Assembly: GCA_002633025.1 (NCBI GenBank)
Contig: NMRB01002875.1
Location: 1-64,000, forward strand
Reading direction: 5' to 3'
Origin: Notospermus geniculatus
Lineage: Eukaryota > Nemertea > Pilidiophora > Heteronemertea > Lineidae
Length of the DNA stretch: 64,000 nt
In this document: positions 53,419-63,893 of the stretch, one piece after another
Layout: each line of letters opens with the position of its first letter
How positions within the stretch are numbered: the stretch's first letter is position 1
The notes under the pieces: model-generated
What the model saw: only the letters and a program-made list of their open reading frames with translations
What the model was told of the DNA's origin: nothing
The model's database searches: none
Translations under genes and position numbers: made by a program

Positions 53419-54147
53419 AAACCAAGTTTTTTGCAGGTGATTGAAAAACCTATATTTTATCGCAAAAAATAGGTTTTTTGCATAAAAACCAGGTTTTATT
53501 GTAGAAATATAAGTTTTATGACAAAAACTAAGTTTTTTAGGATAAAAACTTAGTTTTTGTCTAAAAACCTATATTTTATCCACAAAAACTAAGTTTTATG
53601 AGCATAACACTAGGTTTTAGTGCAAAAATATTTTTTTTTTAATAACTGGACAATCTGCGTGGCACTTTTGTCCAGTTATTCAAAAAACCTATATTTTTGC
53701 CCTAAAACCTAGTTTTATGCTCATAAAACTTAGTTTTTGTGGATAAGATATAGGTTTTTTGACAAAAACTAAGTTTATCCTAAAAAACCTTAGCTTAGTT
53801 TTATGCTTCATAAAATATAGGTTTTTATCAAAAAACTTAGTTTTTGTAAAAAACCTATATTTTATGATAAAAAACCTGGTTTTTTGCCAAACAACCCCAT
53901 TTTATCGACAAAAATGTAAGTTTCTGCACTGAAATGTCCAGTTATTCCATAAAACTAAGTTTATTGGTCAAAAAACAAGTTTTTTTGATAAAACCAAGTT
54001 TTTATGCCATAAAAAGTAGGTTTTTGATAAAAACTAGGTTTTTGTAAGCCGTTTGTCCAGTTATTCAAGAACCTTATATTTTTGACAAAAATGCTGGTTT
54101 TATTGGAGAAAAACTAAGTTTTTCCATAAAACCAGGTTTTTTGAGCA

Positions 54148-54430
54148 TCTATACTATAATTGACGTACGGGAGGTAGGGGCCTAATGTTTGTGATCGTTC
54201 TCCTCCTAGGTTTGGCTTTCAAATGTCCCGTGATCGCTGCCCTGCTGTGTCTAATAATGTGCCATAAGTCGACGTGGGATTCTTTTTCGATGTTTTCCCC
54301 CGTTTTCTGTAAAAAACGCCTTTTTGTTCCATAATCGAAAGACAGGAGAGTTCCACATCCGTCCGACAGCGTAGCGCCTAGCGGCAATTGGAGAAACTCC
54401 ATACTACCGCCCACGGGTACAATATGCTAG
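54148..54430 (+). mobile_element. short non-autonomous Helitron, copy 1
   Basis: Begins TCTATACTATAATTGACG and ends ACAATATGCTAG, flanked by A on the left and T on the right, without target duplication. Copy 2 of the array (about 52430) shows the empty A/T site. The 86-codon minus-strand frame inside has no recognised domain; the 3' hairpin is weak. Confidence 0.85.
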
Positions 54431-54563
54431 TAAATATAAAGTTTCTTGGCTATTTATCCAGTTATTACCAAGAAACTAAGATTTTTAAACTAAGATTGAA
54501 AAACCTATATTTTATCGCAAAAAAAAACTAGTTTTTTTGCATAAAAACCAGGTTTTATTGTAG

Positions 54564-54602
54564 AAACTCCATACTACCGCCCACGGGTACAATATGCTAG
54601 TA
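54564..54602 (+). repeat. duplicated Helitron 3' end
   Basis: AGAAACTCCATACTACCGCC to ATATGCTAG is repeated here, joined to array sequence (TTTTATTGTAGAAA) instead of Helitron body. The same happens at 56708-56745. It looks like unequal exchange at AGAAA. Confidence 0.75.
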
Positions 54603-54967
54603 GATATAAAGTTTCTTGGCTATTTATCCAGTTATTACCAAGAAACTAAGATTTTTAAACAAAAAACTAAGTTTTTTGCAGGTGATTGAAAAACCTATAT
54701 TTTATCGCAAAAAAAACTAGTTTTTTTGCATAAAAACCAGGTTTTATTGTAGAAATATAAGTTTTATGACAAAAACTAAGTTTTTTGCGATAAAAACTTA
54801 GTTTTTGTCAAAAAACCTATATTTTGTCCCCAAAAACTAAGTTTTTAAAGCATTAAAATAGGTTTTATTGCAAAAATATAGGTTTTTTGAATAACTGGAC
54901 AATCCGCTCGCCATACATGTAGGCCTACGCAGTTTGTCGGTGCACGTGAAATGTCAGCTGGTTTTTA

Positions 54968-55537
54968 GCTCACCTGTGGTGAGCTATTGTCGTGGTGCAG
55001 CGTCCGTCGTCCGTTAGCAGGGCACGTTTTGTAATCGCTGGGACTACTGACCTGAAACTTGGTAACATATATACCCCTAGGTCAGATGACCTGTGACACC
55101 AAGTTTCGGTCCGATTCGAATGTTGGCTTGGCCACTAGATGGCCAAACCGAAAACACAAAAAGTGCAGTGCAATAACTCCTGAACTACTGACCGAATCAT
55201 CTCCAAATTTTTATCGTAACTACATCTAATAAGGATACATGACATACCTAACGGGTTTTTGATTTGACCCACATCTAAAGGTCACAGAGGTCAAAGTTCA
55301 GAATTTTTAGGAGTTATTGCACTTTTTGTGTTTTTGGTTTCCGCCACCTGGTGGCCAAACTGAGAGTCAAATGGGACCGAAACTTGGTGTCGTGGGTCAT
55401 TTGACCTAGGGGTATATATGTACTAAGTTTCAGATCAATAGCTCCAGCGGTTACGAAACGTGCACTGCTAACGGACAACGACGACGACAACGGACGACGA
55501 CGGACGCTGCACCATCGTAATAGCTCACCCCAGTGAG
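54968..55537. mobile_element. MITE with GCTCACC..GGTGAGC termini
   Basis: The left end AGCTCACCTGTGGTGAGCTA..GGTGCAGCGTCCGTCGTC is inverted at the right (GACGGACGCTGCACC..TAGCTCACCCCAGTGAGC). The interior is the CACCTGGTGGCC-type repeat, itself partly inverted. Another left end stands at 57907. Confidence 0.8.
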
Positions 55538-56274
55538 CAAAAAACCAAGTTTTTTGCAGGTGATTGAAAAACCTATATTTTATCGCAAAAAAATAGGTTT
55601 TTTGCATAAAAACCAGGTTTTATTGTAGAAATATAAGTTTTATGACAAAAACCAAGTTTTTTAGGATAAAAACTTAGTTTTTGTCTAAAAACCTATATTT
55701 TATCCACAAAAACTAAGTTTTATGAGCATAAAACTAGGTTTTAGTGCAAAAATATAGTTTTTTTAAATAACTGGACAATCTGCGTGGCACTTTTGTCCAG
55801 TTATTCAAAAAAGCTATATTTTTGCCCTAAAACCTAGTTTTATGCTCATAAAACTTTGTTTTTGTGGATAAAATATAGGTTTTTTGACAAAAACTAAGTT
55901 TTTCTCCTAAAAAACCTTAGCTTAGTTTTATGCTTCATAAAATATAGGTTTTTATCAAAAAACTTAGTTTTTGTAAAAAAACTATATTTTATGATAAAAA
56001 ACCTGGTTTTTTGCCAAACAACCCCATTTTATTGACAAAAATGTAAGTTTCTGCACTGAAATGTCCAGTTATTCCATAAAACTAAGTTTATTGGTCAAAA
56101 AACAAGTTTTTTTGATAAAACCAAGTTTTTATGCCATAAAAAGTAGGTTTTTGATAAAAACTAGGTTTTTGTAAGCCGTTTGTCCAGTTATTCAAGAAAC
56201 TTATATTTTTGACAAAAATGCTGGTTTTATTGGAGAAAAACTAAGTTTTTCCATAAAACCAGGTTTTTTGAGCA

Positions 56275-56555
56275 TCTATACTATAATTGACGTACGGGAG
56301 GTAGGGGCCTAATGTTTGTGATCGTTCTCCTCCTAAGTTTGGCTTTCAAATGTCCCGTGACCGCTGCTGCTGTGTCTAATAATGTGCCATAAGTCGACGT
56401 GGGATTCTTTTTCGATGTTTTCCCCCGTTATCTGTAAAAAACGCCTTTTTGTTCCATAATCGAAAGACAGGAGAGTTCCACATCCGTCCGACAGCGTAGC
56501 GCCTAGCGGCAATTGGAGAAACTCCATACTACCGCCCACGGGTACAATATGCTAG
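56275..56555 (+). mobile_element. short non-autonomous Helitron, copy 2
   Basis: The tandem-duplicated copy of 54148-54430 (281 bp), with the same A/T flanks and a few substitutions and small deletions. Confidence 0.85.
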
Positions 56556-56989
56556 TAAATATAAAGCTTCTTGGCTATTTATCCAGTTATTACCAAGAAA
56601 CTAAGATTTTTAAACAAAAAACGAAGTTTTTTGCAGGTGATTGAAAAACCTATATTTTATCGCAAAAAAAACCTAGTTTTTTTTGCATAAAAACCAGGTT
56701 TATTGTAGAAACTCCATACTACCGCCCACGGGTACAATATGCTAGTAAATATAAAGTTTCTTGGCTATTTATCCAGTTATTTAACCAAGAAACTAAGATT
56801 TTTAAACAAAAAACTAAGTTTTTTGCAGGTGATTGAAAAACCTATATTTTATCGCAAAAAAATAGTTTTTTTGCATAAAAACCAGGTTTTATTGTAGAAA
56901 TATAAGTTTTATGACAAAAACTAAGTTTTTTGTGATAAAAACTTAGTTTTTGTCAAAAAACCTATATTTTGTCCCCAAAAACTAAGTTT

Positions 56990-57789
56990 TTAAGGGGGCG
57001 GTAGTGGAAACATACAGCGCCGTTTTAGTGCGGCGGTCGAAGGTTGAACCGTCTTATTTATGAATAACCATGTATTGTTAATAAAATTAGGCGTCAAGGA
57101 CAAGCTGATCATGGTTCGTTGCCAAAACCTACACTCTTTCAAAAATATTGTCCAGCACAATGCTTTTGTACACCCGGTGCGTCCGTGCGCATAGGCCTAT
57201 TTTAATGACAATAAGGAGGTTACTTTAATAGCCCGCGTATTTCGAAAAGCGTAGGCGTGTTTAGGCCAAAATATGAAAATTTTGGGAAGACTTTTCTCGT
57301 CCATCAGGCATCGCACTTCAGTGGTTTCTTTTCATTTGGCAGCAGTACATTTGTGCGCAGGGCGCGACGTTGAGATTTTTTCACTATTCAACAGGATTCG
57401 GGAGATATTCAAAAAGTTCATTTTTGACCAACTTTTGGCACAAATTACATAATTATCATTACTAAGAATTAGAATTTGCAAATTATCTCAACGTCGGCAC
57501 CTGGACATATGTATTCCCCAACATTTGGTGATAAAACGCCAGGTCCCAGTCGCGTTGTTGCCGAGAAATCTATGACGAAAACGTCAAATGGGGGGGGGGT
57601 CTCATTGTTTGCTTAATTAGCTGATTAATGAAAGATGAAAGCACATCATTTACAACTCAGATGTGTAGAACAAGAGTAGCAATTTCATAGAAATACATGA
57701 AATCGATGCTACCTTTTTGCTTGAAGAAAATATGAGTTGTTTTCAGTCGCCATTTGCAGTGCGCTTTCTTATGGCTACCGCCCCCTTAA
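56990..57789. mobile_element. TTAA-flanked 792-bp insertion
   Basis: Element 56994-57785 has ends GGGGGCGGTAG and CTACCGCCCCC with TTAA on both sides. The sister copy at about 54840-54860 reads AAGTTTTTAAAGCATTAAAA without it. No transposase; the interior is unique with a G-run at about 57590. Confidence 0.92.
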
Positions 57790-57959
57790 AGCATTAAAAT
57801 AGGTTTTATTGCAAAAATATAGTTTTTTTGAATAACTGGACAATCCGCTCGCCATACATGTAGGCCTACGCAGTTTGTCGGTGCACGTGAAATGTCAGCT
57901 GGTTTTTAGCTCACCTGTGGTGAGCTATTGTCGTGGTGCAGCGTCCGTCGTCCGTTAGC

Positions 57960-58365
57960 AGGGCACGTTTTGTAATCGCTGGGACTACTGACCTGACACT
58001 TGGTAACATATATACCCCTAGGTCAGATGACCTGTGACACCAAGTTTCGGTCCGATTCGAATGTTGGCTTGGCCACTAGATGGCCAAACCGAAAACACAA
58101 AAAGTGCAGTGCAATAACTCCTGAACTACTGACCGAATCATCTCCAAATTTTTATCGTAACTACGTCTAATAAGGATACATGACATACCTAACGGGTTTT
58201 TGATTTGACCCACATTTAAAGGTCACAGAGGTCAAAGTTCAGAATTTTGCCGTTTGGTGGCACGTTTTGTAACCGCTGGGGCTATTGGACCGATTCGATT
58301 CTTGGCTACCGAAAACACAAAAAGTGCAGTAACTCCTGAACTACATGTACTACTGGTTGGATCAT
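57960..58365. repeat. CACCTGGTGGCC-type repeat
   Basis: Parallels 55015-55305 almost exactly at first, then diverges into a second truncated copy. Non-coding. Confidence 0.75.
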
Positions 58366-60093
58366 CTCCAAATTTTTACCATAGGTACATCTAATAAGGA
58401 TACATGACATATCTAACAGGTTTTTTATTTTACCTATTTTTCAAGGTCACAGAGGTCAAAGTTCAAAATTTTGCCATTTGGTGGCACGTTTCGTGGCTAT
58501 TTGACCTAGAGTCTTCTAACTTGGTATGATTATGTATCTAGGTCCACTCTTGTGTACAGTAATTTTCGGCACGAGTCTACCTCAAACATGGCCGCCTATG
58601 AAAATGGCTTTGGCCCATACTTTATAAATTGGCCGGGGCTATTTGCACAGCATGCTGTGTAAACAGGGAGTGAATTTTTATTTGCAACCCAAGTACGTAT
58701 TAGTATTCATAAGCGTCATTAATTTCTGCCCCGCCCACATTTTGCTGTGTAAATTAAGAAAAGATGATAATTCCACAGCGAACTTTTGGAATTCGGCAAA
58801 ATGAGCCATACATGGCCACTTGCAGGGGTACCTACCAGCTTGGAACGAATGTAACTTCGACCTGTTTTGATCTCAGTAGATTGACATTTGGTTCTGGGCA
58901 AGATATGGCGAGGTTTTAAGGCCGCCGTACAGGATACATTTTTCTCCTACGAAATATTCTGTAGGAATTTATTTTGCCGTGTGTGACGGGAAACATCGTC
59001 CCATTTTTGTCGTATAGGAAAAAATCCACAAATAGGTTCTGTCCTATTTTTCTTCTACAATAAAATGGTATAGGAAATAATTCCTATCGTGTACGCCGTG
59101 GTAGCAGATAATTCGTACAACTGACGCTTTGTGCCCCTTTGTCCGCATGTAATAGGTCAATCCTACAAAAAAATATGACCCCCGCAACGGGTCTTCCCTC
59201 TGCACTCTGCAAAATATTTCATTACCATCACCAGAATTATCATAGGCCTGGTCCCGATAACTCTGGATCATCTCCAAATTTTTACCATAGGTACATCTAA
59301 TAAGGATACATGACATATCTAACAGGTTTTTTATTTTACCTATTTTTCAAGGTCACAGAGGTCAAAGTTCAAAATTTTGCCATCTTGGTGGCACGTTTCG
59401 TGGCTATTTGACCTAGAGTCTTCTAACTTGGTATGATTATGTATCTAGGTCCACTCTATGTGTACAGTAATTTTCGGCACGAGTCTTCCTCAAACATGGC
59501 CGCCTATGAAAATGGCTTTGGCCCATACTAAATTGGCCGGGCCTATTTGCACAGCATGCTGTGTAAACAGGGAGTGAATTTTTATTTGCAACCCAAGTAC
59601 GTATTAGTATTCATAAGCGTCATTAATTTCTGCCCCGCCCACATTTTGCTGTGTAAATTAAGAAAAGATGATAATTCCACAGCGAACTTTTAGAATTCGG
59701 CAAAATGAGCCATACATGGCCACTTGCAGGGGCACCTACCAGCTTGGAACGAATGTAACTTCGACCTGTTTTGATCTCAGTAGATTGACGTTTGGTTCTG
59801 GGCAAGATATGGCGAGGTTTTAAGGCCGCCGTACAGGATACATTTTTCTCCTACGAAATATTCTGTAGGAATTTATTTTGCAGTGTGTGACGGGAAACAT
59901 CGTCCCATTTTTGTCGTATAGGAAAAAATCCACAAATAGGTTCTGTCCTATTTTTCTTCTACAATAAAATGGTATAGGAAATAATTCCTATCGTGTACGC
60001 CGTGGTAGCAGATAATTCGTGCAACTGACGCTTTGTGCCCCTTTGTCCGCATGTAATAGGTCAATCCTACAAAAAAATATGACCCCCGCAACG
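58366..60093. repeat. ~905-bp tandem duplication
   Basis: 58366-59270 and 59271-60093 match closely (for example the ATTTCTGCCCCGCCCAC stretch at 58724 and 59628). Each contains a small inverted-ended block GGCCGCCGTACAGGATA...TATCGTGTACGCCG. The minus-strand frames at 58719, 59044 and 59623 are repeat by-products. Confidence 0.85.
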
Positions 60094-61150
60094 GGGTCTG
60101 AAAAATTTGAACCCCATCAATTTCTAATAGTTTGGACCCTAAAGAACCCAGAACTTCAAAAAAATCAATTTTAGCACAAAAATCCTACGGGATCTGTTTT
60201 CTTGACACACCATACCGCACTATAATATTTGAGTGATAACAGAGGCAGTGATGGCAAATGTTTGTCAAGAGCACCCTGAGCAGAGTACACGTACAGTAAA
60301 GGCTGTCGTACACGATACATTATTTTCGTACGATTTCTGATCCAATTATTTTGGAAGGAAATATTTGGCATCCCGCCGTAGATGATCCCGTTTATTTCCC
60401 AGGAAGTATTACGTTGCAGCGTAAAAGATATTGTGTGTGACGAAATGGGGTCACCCATTTTAGGACCCCCCCCCCCCGGACAATACGTTGTAGCGATTCT
60501 GTCCTATTTGTGATGGGCGGGAAGACTGAGGCTACAACCAAAAGGGCTTATTCTAACTGAGTCACATCGTGAGAACAATAAATCAACGGAGAATGGAAGT
60601 CAACGATAGTTATCTATACTACTAAAAGAACAAACTTCCACGGAAATAAAGACAAATTCTACCGAATATGTGCCTTTCAAACCTTCACACATCTTTCAAG
60701 TACAGTCCTGGGTACAAAACCTCCGGACCCCTTCTCAATGTAAACTTTCGCCGAGAACGTGAACTTTGAAAGCATTTTTCTCCACGATAAAATTGTAAAC
60801 ATACGAGCCGAAGGCCTACGGAAATTGCCGATCATTTCCAACGCTTCCCCGAAGACAATGAGACTAAAACTCCACATGATTAGACTGGTTCCCGTCTTTG
60901 CCGCTCCACCCGCTGGCGCTCCTGTTCCGCTATACAAAGACAGGTCCGGGGCGCCATCTTGGATGCACGAATCTTGCTCAAGGCAGAGAGATTATGTGGT
61001 ACCATAGCTATAGATCGCTAGGGGAATGATGATGAGCACGTGTGAGCCATCAACAACAACAACAACATTAATTCTATTCTGGTAGATAGCCAGACAGTGT
61101 TAATGTACAACAGCAATGGTTCACATAGTTGAAGTACAGCTGATAAAAAT
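60094..61150. other. unassigned region with a weak minus-strand frame
   Basis: A relative of the CGTACAGGATA block is at 60305-60440. The minus frame 60677-60937 (86 codons) has a hydrophobic stretch (TSLIMWSFSLIVFGEALEMI) but no homologue I recognise, and overlaps a plus-strand frame of similar length. I do not call a gene. Confidence 0.4.
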
Positions 61151-61159
61151 GGTTAGTGA

Positions 61160-61850
61160 TAAAACCCGGAATGAAACGAAACGAAATGAAATCATCGAAA
61201 TGGGCATAATTTGCATGAATTTATATTCGTTTTGGCAAGTCTTATTGTAATATCGATATTTAAGTGGTTCACATAGAACCTGCTCCGACATTGACGCTTA
61301 GTTTATGCACCAACCGAATGAGTGAAGAAAACACAGAAGAAACTGGCGGCAACTTGAGGAGCACCGAAGGGAATTTCGTACATGATGTGGGCTGGCACCA
61401 TTGCCTACGCTAAATATAGAGCTCCCTGACATAACACTATGCATCGAAATAACCATCGAAATACATGTGTATGTATTTCGATGTATTGTATATTTACTAA
61501 CGAGGAACACGTATAGACTGCATACGGTCCAGTTGTGTTTTACTGGTTAGGCCTAATTGGTCTCATTCGGCAATTTAGTACATTGGTACTACCATCCTCC
61601 GCTAGATGGATCTAGTATATGGAGTTTGATGAAATCTATTTCATGTATTTGGCATTTTCTTTGGCATTCTGATTCTTAAACATCAATTTGATTTTGTGTG
61701 GTATGTTGAAAAAACGTGAATTCAAGGCGGAAGCATACATTTGCACATAAAGACATTTAACTCGGCCTACGTTAATTCCCAATTTCCCTGCGAGTCCCAT
61801 TTCGATCATTTCGATGATTTCGTTTCGTTTCGTTTCATTCCGGGTTTTGG
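61160..61850. mobile_element. element with CCGGAATGAAACGAAACGAA TIRs
   Basis: AAACCCGGAATGAAACGAAA...ATCGAAATGGG at 61163 is inverted at about 61798-61848 (CCCATTTCGATC...TTTCATTCCGGGTTTT). Left half shared with 9975-10400. Confidence 0.75.
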
Positions 61851-61998
61851 TCGTGAGTAACAAACTGGTCATACAGAAAGGGTGGATTTGTTACGTTTCC
61901 AAAAAATTTCCATCATTTAATTCAGCATATCTCCCAGAATAGTAGGCCTATGCAGGTGTTCATGGTGGCATTTTGAAGCTTACATTTCTGCCTTTCAA

Positions 61999-62565
61999 AT
62001 GACACCGAATATGGATGGTTGCGAGCATGCGAGGATGATCTATCAAGGCAATGACCATCGCATGATTGTTAACCGCCTTGGAAGTGTGCGGAGGCGCATC
62101 CAGCAGATGGAGATGCGGGATGGACACATACCACCCAGAGACAACAGACGGGAGGACCGCTTTGCCTATCCGCTGGATAACATAGCACAGCCAGAAGATC
62201 TTCAAGTATGTATCAGTCCAAACTGCATCGGATTCCTTGAGCTAATTGATGATTGCTTGTTGCTTTTTCCCTAAAAAGTGATAAATTTTACTTTACATGA
62301 TCTGTTGTTCACTTCAGCTCATCTTCTGTTACGTCATGTTGAAAACTATTTATCATCGTCGATTTACCTTCAGGATCACATGAATAGGGCCGAGCAGCAA
62401 GAAGCCAATGATCCAGTTGCCAACAATGCTCCGGAACCGGAACAAGAAGGGGCGGCTCAAGAAGAGGCTGTGCCAGAGGGACAGGTTCCTGGTGGAAATG
62501 AGGCAAATCGTCAATGGGGCTATCCAGGGAAAACTACACCACCAGGTGGCTCTTCTGCACTATAA
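61999..62565 (+). CDS. two-exon gene fragment, acidic C-terminus
   Basis: The first exon reads RMIYQGNDHRMIVNRLGSVR onward and is Arg-rich; it is followed by CTTCAA/GTATGTATC (donor at 62206). The second begins after TTTACCTTCAG/GATCACATG (62374), keeps the frame in phase 0 and is Glu/Pro/Gln-rich, ending at a TAA at 62563. About 132 codons in all. The ATG at 61999 is the first available but the real start may be upstream. No domain is recognised. The neighbouring SAP segment and the transposase suggest a transposon-associated gene, which is inference only. Confidence 0.45.
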
Positions 62566-62589
62566 GTCCTAGTGTCACTGTTTGCAACA

Positions 62590-62711
62590 TGGCAGAGTAT
62601 GGAAGGTGGACTGTTCAGAAACTTAAAAATAGAGTTATCAACAGAGGAGCGTCACTTACAGGCAGAAAACGTGATCTAATCATTTTCAACCTCAGATGCC
62701 TCTGTCATTGA
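62590..62711 (+). pseudogene. SAP-domain fragment
   Basis: From an ATG, AEYGRWTVQKLKNRVINRGA continues into SLTGRKRDLI, the helix-turn-helix pattern of a SAP domain (Trp/Val-x2-Leu-Lys...Arg-Gly...Gly-x-Lys-x-Asp-Leu), a DNA-binding motif. At about 62695 it runs into the dispersed repeat known from 34390 and soon hits a stop. It is therefore an N-terminal stub cut by the repeat, or an exon with an unseen donor. SAP N-termini occur on several invertebrate transposon-encoded proteins. Confidence 0.5.
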
Positions 62712-63010
62712 CGTAATCATCATATCAGACTTGATATTTTGACACCACACTCTTATCTGATGGCACAAATCGGCTCCTATAACCAGTTAACACCTGGAGC
62801 AATAGAAACAAGTTCTACCCTTAGGTTTTTATACCCTAGAAATCAAATGAGCTGATTATTTTTGACCTGAGATGTTTGGGTCATGGTGATATTGACGTTC
62901 AATATCACGAAATTTGATATTTTGAGATAACTTGCCACATTGTCAACTGATCAACATGAAACATGTCTTAATTCATGCCTGCTTATCCAAGGACAGGATG
63001 TGGTGAAATG
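62695..63010. repeat. copy of the 34390-34740 repeat
   Basis: CCTCAGATGCCTCTGTCAT, TCAGACTTGATATTTT, TTCTACCCTTAGGTTTTTAT and CTTGCCACATTGTCAACTGA align in order with the copy at 34 kb. Confidence 0.8.
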
Positions 63011-63157
63011 AGCTCCTCACGGAAGAACTGGAAGCAAGACGAGCTTGAAGACAGAGACAGGATGCTGTTTAACTGATTTTTGGCGACGTTTTATTAACAA
63101 TAAAGATATCGTCACATTTACACCCAGTGTTGTTTGTTTATCAAAGCAACAGCGAAT

Positions 63158-63893
63158 TTATCCCAGTAACAAGTTCCTCCTATGCAACATTGACCGCCTC
63201 ATATTTCTCAGTCCACTTGCGCAACCGAAAAGCAAAGGTACTGTTCTCCGGCGATGACGTGTTCTTACACCAGCAACGCGAAATATCTTCACATCATGAA
63301 TTGCATGTTCTATTCGCACCCTTGCTGCCCGAAATTCCCGTCCACGCCCACGTGCCGCAACAACAAGGGGATCTTCATCAGGATATCCCTGATCTGCCAG
63401 AATTCCGTGTCCTAAAGGGACATCAAGTGGTGGAGTCATCCTGAAAAAAATCATTTCTGATTATTATTTGAATTGATGATGCTACATTCTAGCACTGGAG
63501 CTCTGTTCTCACTTTATTGCGCTTTTGATGCATTTTCTATGAAATGAAACATGGTATGGGCAAAAAATCATCCTACCTCACCTGTATGCCAAAGCATCAG
63601 TTACAGACCCCAGATAACCTGGTCTTGCTCTGATGACGTAGTTGTCAGCGTCCACAATCAGTTGAGAATTCATCACGTGCGTGTGCCTGTGGCCTGAAAA
63701 GTACATCCTCTGAAGATTGCCTCGATAGGGGCGTCGTATCAGCTGGGGAGTACCATCTATGATACCGACAGTGTTTCCAGGAAGACGAGGCATATTCCTC
63801 CAAAGTTGGTCGTCTGGCCACCGAACGTGTCGCCTATAGATTGATACAACCAAACTCGGTAGCATTCCTGTGATGGCTCGTGTCACATATACA
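63158..63893 (-). pseudogene. Harbinger/IS5-like (DDE_Tnp_4) transposase, 5'-truncated
   Basis: Two exons of a DDE endonuclease that would cut and rejoin transposon ends. The upstream exon (63582 to about 63893) has GIIDGTPQLIRRP, the first catalytic Asp, then SGHRHTHVMN and VDADNYV..PGYLGSVTDALAY. The intron is 63441-63581, donor TACAG/GTGAGG, acceptor TTTTTTTCAG/GATGAC, phase 2. The downstream exon carries LADQGYP, the second Asp, and RIEHAIHDVK, the catalytic Glu, ending at TAA (63158). All three catalytic residues are present. Upstream, at about 63893, the sequence passes into the repeat shared with 51838-51950, so the N-terminal DNA-binding part is missing from this window and the copy is probably dead. 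Confidence 0.8.

Larger units (their letters stand above)
53188..57960. repeat. ~2.1-kb tandem duplication (53188-54995 and 55308-57960)
   Basis: The block starting GAGTTATTGCACTTTTTGTG recurs 2115 bp downstream and is followed in both by the hairpin array, a short Helitron, further array and the right end AATAACTGGACAATCCGCTC. The second copy is longer because of a 792-bp insertion at 56994-57785. Confidence 0.9.

Noticed and set aside
59044-59316. 90-codon minus frame with an apparent globular composition
   Set aside because: It crosses the boundary of the 905-bp tandem duplication and the CGTACAGGATA foldback; no homologue is recognised.
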